NCBI RefSeq assembly: GCF_014397785.1
Contig: NZ_VZQQ01000057.1
Span: 1 to 37,464 of the forward strand
Length of the DNA stretch: 37,464 bases
Source: Paraburkholderia podalyriae
GTDB taxonomy: Bacteria; Pseudomonadota; Gammaproteobacteria; Burkholderiales; Burkholderiaceae
Direction: 5' to 3'
A program made the position numbers and the translations under genes. How positions within the stretch are numbered: position 1 is the stretch's first letter; every line of letters begins with the position of its first letter. Below are positions 32,261 through 37,464 of this stretch, piece by piece. The notes under the pieces are model-generated. The model was not told the origin of the DNA. It saw nothing but the letters and a program-made list of their open reading frames with translations, and did not search any database.

Positions 32261-33070
32261 ATGATCCACGATCCAAACGACTCCGGCCTCCCGGACGACT
32301 CCCCGACACCCACGAGCGCAGCCGCCGGCCAGCCCACCGGCAACCATGCGGACAATGCCGATGGCACGCCGGGTGCAGCGCCGGCAGATACGCTGTATCA
32401 CCGCCGCATTCGCAGCTTCGTCACGCGCGCGGGTCGCGTGTCGACCGGCCAGCGCCGCGCGCTCGATGAGTTCGGTCCGCGCTTCGTCGTACCCTACGCG
32501 CCGCAGCAGCCCGACTGGACCGGCGTGTTCGGCCGACAGGCGCCGCGCATACTGGAGATCGGCTTCGGCATGGGCGCGACCACCGCGGAGATCGCCGCGC
32601 AACGTCCCGCCGACGATTTCCTGGGCGTCGAAGTCCACGAGCCCGGCGTCGGCGCGCTGCTGAAGCTGATCGGCGAACTGTCGGTTACGAACATCCGCAT
32701 CATCCAGCACGACGCGGTCGAAGTGCTCGAGCACATGATCGCGCCCGACAGCCTCGACGGCGTGCACATTTTCTTCCCCGACCCGTGGCACAAGGCGCGC
32801 CATCACAAGCGCCGGCTGATCCAGCCGAAGTTCGTCGCGCTACTCGTGTCGCGTCTGAAGCCGGGTGCGTATCTGCATTGCGCGACCGACTGGCAGAACT
32901 ACGCCGAACAAATGCTCGAAGTGCTCGGCGCCGATCCGTTGCTCGAGAACACCGCCGACACCTACGCGCCGCGGCCCGACTACCGTCCGGTGACGAAGTT
33001 CGAGCGGCGCGGCCTGCGACTCGGCCACGGCGTGTGGGATCTCGTGTTCCGCAAGCGCGGCGCCGCGTAA
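32261..33070 (+). CDS. trmB: tRNA (guanine-N7-)-methyltransferase
   Basis: This 269-aa enzyme methylates G46 of tRNAs with S-adenosylmethionine. The SAM-binding loop is ILEIGFGMGATT (about 96-107), and FFPDPWHKARHHKRRLIQP (about 168-186) is the conserved catalytic/tRNA-binding segment. TDWQNYAEQML and VTKFERRGLRLGHGVWDL close the family pattern. The first about 45 residues are a low-complexity Pro/Ala/Asp extension not seen in the core family; the ATG at 32261 was kept because no ribosome-binding site supports a later one. Ends at a strong bidirectional terminator facing uppP. Confidence 0.93.
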   Translation: MIHDPNDSGLPDDSPTPTSAAAGQPTGNHADNADGTPGAAPADTLYHRRIRSFVTRAGRVSTGQRRALDEFGPRFVVPYAPQQPDWTGVFGRQAPRILEIGFGMGATTAEIAAQRPADDFLGVEVHEPGVGALLKLIGELSVTNIRIIQHDAVEVLEHMIAPDSLDGVHIFFPDPWHKARHHKRRLIQPKFVALLVSRLKPGAYLHCATDWQNYAEQMLEVLGADPLLENTADTYAPRPDYRPVTKFERRGLRLGHGVWDLVFRKRGAA

Positions 33071-33092
33071 CGCGACGAGACGGCAAGCCAAC

Positions 33093-33122
33093 AAAAAAGG
33101 TCCGCATACGCGGACCTTTTTT
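33093..33122. terminator. Bidirectional terminator between trmB and uppP
   Basis: A perfect palindrome AAAAAAGGTCCGC / GCGGACCTTTTTT with loop ATAC. Runs of six A and six T on either side make it work for both converging genes; it lies 22 bases after trmB and 16 bases after the uppP stop. Confidence 0.95.
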
Positions 33123-33138
33123 CATCGCGCGGCAGGGC

Positions 33139-33978
33139 TCAATCGGCCCAGCTCAACCCGCCGCTATAACCGATCAGCAGGATCAGCAGGCCGAAGCCGA
33201 TCCGATACCACGCGAACACCGTGAAGTCGTGCGACGCGACGTAGCGCAGCAACCAGCGTATGCAGATGAACGCACTGACGAACGCCGCCGCGAAGCCCAG
33301 CGCGAAGCTGCCGAGCGCATCGGCGGTGAGCAGATGCCAGTCCTTGTACAGCTCGTAGGCGGTCGCGCCGAAGATGATCGGAATCGCGAGAAAGAATGAA
33401 AACTCGGTCGCGGCGCGACGCTCGATGCCGAACAGCATGCCGCCGATGATCGTGGAGCCCGAACGCGAGGTTCCCGGAATCAACGCGAAGCACTGCGCGA
33501 GGCCGACTTTCAGCGCATCGAGCGGGCTCAGATCGTCGATGCTGCGCACCCGCACCGCCGTGTCGCCGCGCGCACGCTGACGCGCCTCCGCCCACAGAAT
33601 CACGACGCCGCCCGCGACCAGCGCGAACGCAACCGGCACCGGCGAGAACAGGGCCTGCTTGATCGACTTTTCGAACAGCAGGCCGAGCACGACCGCCGGA
33701 ATCGTCGCGATGATCACGTTCAGCGCGAAGCGGCGCGCATCGGGCCGACTCGGCAGACCCACGATCACGGTGCCGATGCGGCGGCGAAACTCCCAGCACA
33801 CGGCGAGAATCGCGCCGAGCTGGATCACGACATCGAAGGTCTTTGCGTGTTCGTCGTCGGAGAAATCGAGCAGACTGCCGACGACGATCAGATGCCCGGT
33901 ACTCGACACCGGCAAAAACTCCGTCAAACCCTCGACCACGCCGAGAATCAGCGCCTTGCAAGCCAGTAGCCAGTCCAT
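33139..33978 (-). CDS. uppP: Undecaprenyl-diphosphatase (UppP/BacA)
   Basis: This 279-aa inner-membrane enzyme recycles undecaprenyl pyrophosphate, the lipid carrier for peptidoglycan, to the monophosphate. It has the two signature motifs: EGLTEFLPVSSTGHLI (residues 16-31) with the catalytic glutamates and serines, and PGTSRSGSTIIGGM (about 168-181). Eight or so hydrophobic segments are visible. Length is normal. The name bacA reflects bacitracin tolerance when overexpressed. It converges on trmB with a shared terminator. Confidence 0.96.
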   Translation of the reverse strand: MDWLLACKALILGVVEGLTEFLPVSSTGHLIVVGSLLDFSDDEHAKTFDVVIQLGAILAVCWEFRRRIGTVIVGLPSRPDARRFALNVIIATIPAVVLGLLFEKSIKQALFSPVPVAFALVAGGVVILWAEARQRARGDTAVRVRSIDDLSPLDALKVGLAQCFALIPGTSRSGSTIIGGMLFGIERRAATEFSFFLAIPIIFGATAYELYKDWHLLTADALGSFALGFAAAFVSAFICIRWLLRYVASHDFTVFAWYRIGFGLLILLIGYSGGLSWAD

Positions 33979-34067
33979 CCGTGCCCCTTATCGCGGTAGG
34001 TTGTCGCAACGAAGAGGGCCGCGCGGTCATCGCTGGCATGCGCGGCCCAGGCGGCCGCGCGTGCGCG

Positions 34068-34661
34068 TCATTTTTCGACGATCTGCACGCGTATGCCGTT
34101 TGTAAGGATGGTGATTGTACCGGGTTCGTAGCTCACGCCGGCAAATTGCAGTTGCTCGGGTTTGAACGTGTAGATCGGATAGTTGGTCAGCAACTGGGTC
34201 GCGAGCAGCGCCGCGGCCGCGTTGATCTGCTGCGTGTAGGCCTGCGCCTGGCCGCTCACGCTGACGTTATCGACACTTGGCGACTTGAGGATCACCGAGC
34301 GGCTCGCCACGTCGTACGCGAGTTCGCTCGACAGCGTGAATACACCATCGACCGGCTGTTGCAGGAACGGGCTCGCGAAACGCACATCGAGTTTCACCTG
34401 CACCCGGTTCGCATCGGGCAGCATGCCCACCACCGGATTGCTCAGCGCGACCTCGAACACCTGCGACACCGTGCGCTGATACGGGAACTTGCGCTGCACG
34501 GCCTCCTGCACCTGCTGTTGCGAGAACGTGTAATGCGACGGCATAAACGGAAACATCGGGCTCGCGCATGCCGCGAGCGACACAGTGATGCCAAGCACGC
34601 TGCTGCCAGTCAGCGCTGCGCGCAAAAAGCGGCGCCGGGCCGGCGCTGCGGGTCGAGTCAT
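34068..34661 (-). CDS. DUF1439 lipoprotein
   Basis: This 197-aa protein begins MTRPAAPARRRFLRAALTGS, a twin-arginine-like RRRFL motif, followed by a hydrophobic stretch and the lipobox SLAAC with the lipidated cysteine at about residue 32. The mature part matches DUF1439 (YceB-like): SHYTFSQQQVQEAVQRKFPYQ, a central beta-rich region and YTQQINAAAALLATQLLTNYPIY. It is probably anchored to a membrane facing the periplasm; the role is unknown. AGGAGA precedes the ATG at 34661. It lies upstream of uppP on the same strand. Confidence 0.85.
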   Translation of the reverse strand: MTRPAAPARRRFLRAALTGSSVLGITVSLAACASPMFPFMPSHYTFSQQQVQEAVQRKFPYQRTVSQVFEVALSNPVVGMLPDANRVQVKLDVRFASPFLQQPVDGVFTLSSELAYDVASRSVILKSPSVDNVSVSGQAQAYTQQINAAAALLATQLLTNYPIYTFKPEQLQFAGVSYEPGTITILTNGIRVQIVEK

Positions 34662-34746
34662 GCGAAATCTCCTGTGGACGCCCTTGCGGACATCGGCTTG
34701 CGTCGGCGGGGTGTGGTTGGCGACGGCGCTGACCGCGTGCCGCGCG

Positions 34747-35049
34747 TCATGGATGGGATGCCGGTTGCGTTTGCGCTTCGAGTTGCGTGAGCCACGCGAG
34801 CGCTTCACCGCGATTCGCGCCGCACATCTCGAGTTGCGGCTGCAGACCCGAGCAGCACGCGGGCCGCTCCGGCCGACCGAAGATCGCGCAGCGCAGATCG
34901 TCGCCGAGTTGCACGCAGCGCACGCCCGCCGGCTTGCCGTTCGGCATGCCCGGAATCGGACTCGAAATCGACGGCGCGATACAGCACGCGCCGCAATCGG
35001 GACGGCACGCGTGAGCGTCCACCCGTGCACTGTTCAACCTTTGATCCAC
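34747..35049 (-). CDS. YkgJ-family cysteine cluster protein
   Basis: The core HACRPDCGACCIAPSISSPIPGMPNGKPAGVRCVQLGDDLRCAIFG carries the C-x3-C-x2-CC cluster of the YkgJ family (PF03692), thought to bind zinc or an iron-sulfur cluster. Further cysteines follow (RPACCSGLQPQLEMCG). The start is uncertain: the GTG at 35049 has AGGAAAG upstream and gives 100 aa; a GTG at 35022 is an alternative. The longer reading from 35148 would overlap hemN. Divergent from hemN. Function unknown. Confidence 0.75.
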   Translation of the reverse strand: MDQRLNSARVDAHACRPDCGACCIAPSISSPIPGMPNGKPAGVRCVQLGDDLRCAIFGRPERPACCSGLQPQLEMCGANRGEALAWLTQLEAQTQPASHP

Positions 35050-35131
35050 GTCATCTTTCCTGAACTCAAACCTTGGCAACGCGTTGCCAGACCCGCATTG
35101 TGCCACTGCCGCCCACCGTCCGATCCCGCTC

Positions 35132-35890
35132 ATGTCCCAAGCCGACACCCTGTTCCGCCCCGACCTGCTCGCGCGCTACAGCGCGAATGGTCCTCGTTAT
35201 ACGTCCTACCCGAGCGCGCCGCAGTTCCGCGAAACGTTCGACACGATGCACATGCCACAGCTCTTCAAGATGCAGCGCCAGATGGATTCCGCGACGCTGC
35301 CGTCGAGCGAACAGCGGCTCGCTCTGCTGCAACGGGTGGTCGAACGGCAGACGCACGCGGGTTATGTCCACATCGGCATGGATCACTTCGCGCTGCCTGG
35401 CGACGAACTCGCTCGCGCGCAGGCACGGCGCACGCTGCACCGCAATTTCCAGGGCTACAGCACGCGGGCCGAGTGCGATCTGATCGGCTTTGGCGCATCG
35501 TCGATCGGCAAGGTCGGGGACGTGTACGCACAGAACGCGAGAGCGCTGCCCGCTTACGCCGACGCGATCGATGCGGGCCGGCTCGCGATCGCGCGCGGCG
35601 TCCGCCTGTCCGCCGACGACCGTCTGCGCCGCGACGTGATCACGCAGCTCATGTGCAACCTCGAACTGCGCTTCGACGAATTCGAGACGGCATACGGCAT
35701 CCACTTCGCCGACACGTTCGCGCCGGAACTCGCGCGTCTGCGTTCATTCGAGGACGACGGGCTGATCTCGCTCAGCGCGCGCAAGCTCGAAGTGCGGATG
35801 GCCGGCCGCATGCTGGTGCGCAATCTCGCGATGGTATTTGATCGCTATCTCGGCGAGCAGACACTCGAACGGTTCTCGCGCACGGTCTGA
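35132..35890 (+). pseudogene. hemN: hemN with the radical-SAM core deleted in frame
   Basis: The N-terminus (MSQADTLFRPDLLARYSANGPRYTSYPSAPQFRETF) is that of oxygen-independent coproporphyrinogen III oxidase. It then jumps directly to MPQLFKMQRQMDSATLP, which in intact HemN lies after about 250 residues, and continues normally (GYVHIGMDHFALPGDELA, NFQGYSTRAECDLIGFGASSIGKVGD) to the stop. The whole radical-SAM barrel, including the C-x3-C-x2-C cluster motif, is missing, so the 252-aa product (normal about 460) cannot do the anaerobic haem-pathway step. The join is in frame with no stop, near 35,235-35,250. An oxygen-dependent HemF or another HemN would be needed elsewhere. Confidence 0.85.
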
Positions 35891-35909
35891 GCGGGCGAAA
35901 GCAGTCGGC

Positions 35910-35938
35910 TTGCCCGTCCACCGATTTTCGGCCATAAT
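35910..35938 (+). promoter_or_regulatory. Promoter of tRNA-Leu
   Basis: TTGCCC (35910-35915) and CATAAT (35933-35938) are separated by 17 bp. The predicted start is about 40 bases before the mature tRNA. Confidence 0.6.
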
Positions 35939-35986
35939 CTGCGTCTTCTTCGCGCGCTGATCTCCCCCATGCGCGCCGCAGTATCT

Positions 35987-36071
35987 GCCCAGGTGGTGAA
36001 ATTGGTAGACGCAGGGGACTCAAAATCCCCCGCCGCAAGGCGTGCCGGTTCGATTCCGGCCCTGGGCACCA
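35987..36071 (+). tRNA. tRNA-Leu (anticodon CAA)
   Basis: The acceptor stem GCCCAGG pairs with CCTGGGC (36061-36067), then A and encoded CCA. The anticodon loop CTCAAAA gives CAA, and a long variable arm typical of tRNA-Leu follows. The T-loop GGTTCGATTCC is canonical. Accessory DNA begins right after the CCA end, which is a frequent integration site. Confidence 0.95.
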
Positions 36072-36547
36072 AATCTCTCAAAGCCTTTTCTGGCTTAGAT
36101 TTCCAGCAAAGTTACCGCCCTAGGAAATTTCCCACAGGAAAACGCAAAAAGCCGCTTTCCCACAATTTTCCCACACGGCGTGGCCCTTTTCTTATATGCG
36201 TAGGCTGACATTTCGTCGGATGCGGCAGGCCCACAGACTTGGCCTGCGTTGCGCCCCATTGCATTTGAGCGCCTGCAACCGCAGATGCCGGACAATAGTC
36301 TGGCAGCTGCCCTTCCCCAACTCGAGCTGCACATTCGTCGGCCTCGGCCTTCGCCGTTGCTTTCGTACCCGCCGCACGCGCGCGCGACATCGGGAGCCGG
36401 ATATGACCTCAAGAAGCGTCCCAGCCGCCGTGGCCAGGCACATCTCGTGTAGTCACCCGTCGGGATTTGGTAACAAAAACTGCGTGGAAATCCTGCGCCG
36501 CTAAGCCATCCTGCGACCGTCAGCCAAACGACGGAGGCCATCAGACT
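36072..36547. other. Non-coding start of the right accessory region
   Basis: About 475 bases after tRNA-Leu. Open frames on the minus strand (for example ending in a lysine/phenylalanine-rich tail near 36,110) have no clear family, and no integrase is recognised. AT-rich stretches with repeated TTTCCCACA words (36,125-36,175) are present. I see no confident gene. Confidence 0.4.
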
Positions 36548-36964
36548 ATGGAAACAACTTGCCTTGACAGCACGTCGTCAGGCGTTCGCACTGTGCTGCA
36601 CATGTCACCCGCCGTGATGGCGGCGGCAATCGTGTCCGCACAGAAATGCGGGTTAAGCCTGCGCGAGCGGCTCGACCGTGCCGTCGCGAGCCTTATTGCC
36701 GACAACCACCCAGAAGGCGCAGCACCGTGGTCGGTGCAGGCCGCCGACCTGTTTGCAAACGTCGCGAATTGCTCCCCAGAGCTGTTGCACGGCCGATGGT
36801 CGCTGCTTTACGAGCGGGTGCAACTAGAGCACGACCTTTGGCATCAGACGGAGCAAACGGCGCAAGAGATGAATGACGGCGAGCTGCCGGCTGCTCCATA
36901 CATAGTGCCCGCTCGGCTGCGGAGAGCCTGGCCAAGATTGGTGGCAGGGGTGTTCTGCGTCTGA
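36548..36964 (+). CDS. Hypothetical protein, 138 aa
   Basis: A soluble, mostly helical protein starting METTCLDSTSSGVRTVLHMS, with CGLSLRERLDRAVASLIADNHP, LHGRWSLLYERVQLEHDLWHQTEQTAQEMND and a C-terminal RLRRAWPRLVAG. No family recognised. The ATG at 36548 has GGAGG about 11 bases upstream; longer in-frame readings to 36467 are not supported. Base composition is less GC-rich than in the core. Probably a mobile-element cargo gene. Confidence 0.5.
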   Translation: METTCLDSTSSGVRTVLHMSPAVMAAAIVSAQKCGLSLRERLDRAVASLIADNHPEGAAPWSVQAADLFANVANCSPELLHGRWSLLYERVQLEHDLWHQTEQTAQEMNDGELPAAPYIVPARLRRAWPRLVAGVFCV

Positions 36965-37046
36965 GCAGCCCACAGTCTTGACAGATATTTGTCCAGACAG
37001 CAAGTTTGAACAGCAGGCGCCACATTTCGGCGGCGCGCGACCATGA

Positions 37047-37373
37047 TTATTCCGAGCCAGAAGGTAGCAGGGGCGAGCGGAGCACTTTCTGAATTCGCAC
37101 CCACTCTGCCCGGATGAACTCATGTTCCTCACGGGCAATCGCTGCATCGCGCAATACGTTCAATGGGTACCAGCGGCCGCTTTTCTCTTGATACAGGACT
37201 CGGTCGTATACATTTCCGGTATGTGATTTGCGCCACGGCTCAAATTTCTCGGACAAGCGCGTGAAGGCATGGTTGAGGCTGTCCAGCGGCTCTTCGGAAA
37301 CTATCAACGGAACCAGAATCTGGCTCGTTACAATTCCGGCTATTTCAAAAGTGGAGTGGGTAATGCGGCTCAC
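37047..37373 (-). CDS. Hypothetical protein, 108 aa, coupled to the gene before it
   Basis: The GTG at 37373 starts VSRITHSTFEIAGIVTSQIL. The protein continues LDSLNHAFTRLSEKFEPWRKSHTGNVYDRVLYQEKSGRWYPLNVLRDAAIAREEHEFI. It looks like a real coding sequence, and I have a recollection of similar unannotated proteins on mobile elements of this group, but no function. The start codon overlaps the stop of the upstream partial gene (GTGA), which implies translational coupling. Confidence 0.55.
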   Translation of the reverse strand: MSRITHSTFEIAGIVTSQILVPLIVSEEPLDSLNHAFTRLSEKFEPWRKSHTGNVYDRVLYQEKSGRWYPLNVLRDAAIAREEHEFIRAEWVRIQKVLRSPLLPSGSE

Positions 37374-37464
37374 GAGGCATGTGGATTGAAGGCCGAGAAG
37401 TCGAGCTTGCCTGCGATCAGGAACAGCACGGTCCGCATGGTTTTGAAGCTGGCGTATCCGCGCG
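37370..37464 (-). CDS. C-terminal end of a probable transposase (partial)
   Basis: Only the last 30 codons are in the window: RGYASFKTMRTVLFLIAGKL, then DFSAFNPHAS and a TGA. The ending resembles the C-termini of some ISL3-type and related DDE transposases, but the fragment is too short to be sure. Its stop overlaps the GTG start of the next gene by four bases, an unusual arrangement for a simple insertion sequence. Confidence 0.35.
   Translation of the reverse strand, partial: RGYASFKTMRTVLFLIAGKLDFSAFNPHAS

Noticed and set aside
1..37464. CRISPR arrays, rRNA genes and replication origin
   Set aside because: No regularly spaced repeats of 25-40 bp, no rRNA signatures and no DnaA-box cluster were seen.

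Overview
The window looks like a chromosomal segment of a Burkholderia sensu lato / Paraburkholderia-type betaproteobacterium. The evidence is the high GC content with strong third-position GC bias, the gene content and order (hemL-ribD-ribE, ribBA-ribH-nusB, catB-catC-catA, trmB/uppP), and small betaproteobacterial families such as a BPSL0761-like protein. The species is inferred, not proven.

Region 1 (1 to about 6,600) is a decayed accessory island of lower and uneven GC. It opens with the end of an IS21-like element that cuts a fumarylacetoacetase gene. A leftward array of small genes follows: a HAD-fold protein, several hypotheticals, a BPSL0761-like protein, a broken metallophosphoesterase and a 188-aa unknown. 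A divergent tandem-HTH XRE regulator comes next, with three related operator-like sites between it and the 188-aa gene. A second, broken XRE gene and a pair of back-to-back perfect hairpins close the island. At about 6,600-6,620 composition switches to core chromosome inside the truncated 3' end of an unrecognised gene.

Region 2 (6,600 to about 36,070) is core or near-core chromosome. Riboflavin synthesis is split over two loci (ribD-ribE and ribBA-ribH-nusB). Between them lie the leftward catBCA operon (catechol to beta-ketoadipate enol-lactone), which has a textbook LysR-type operator but no adjacent regulator gene, and a leftward cluster made of an enolase-superfamily dehydratase, a duplicated membrane protein, a gluconate-dehydrogenase-subunit-3-like protein and a GMC oxidoreductase. 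Further right are an aminotransferase, a lytic transglycosylase with a long structured leader, ubiD, a LysE exporter, a threonine dehydratase, small secreted and basic proteins, a DUF2520 gene, an EthD-like protein, YggT, a chemotaxis receptor, tRNA-Gly(CCC), trmB, uppP, a DUF1439 lipoprotein, a YkgJ-like protein, hemN and tRNA-Leu(CAA).

Region 3 (36,072 to the end) is a second accessory stretch starting at the 3' end of tRNA-Leu. It has two unknown genes and the tail of a probable transposase.

A theme of the window is gene damage. Three genes are each restored by adding one base in a G/C run (metallophosphoesterase, DUF2520, chemotaxis receptor). The receptor also has a premature stop before a CheR/CheB-type tail. 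hemN has lost its radical-SAM core by an in-frame internal deletion, and a small island gene carries a premature TAG plus a frameshift. Either this strain is undergoing gene decay or part of the pattern is sequencing error.
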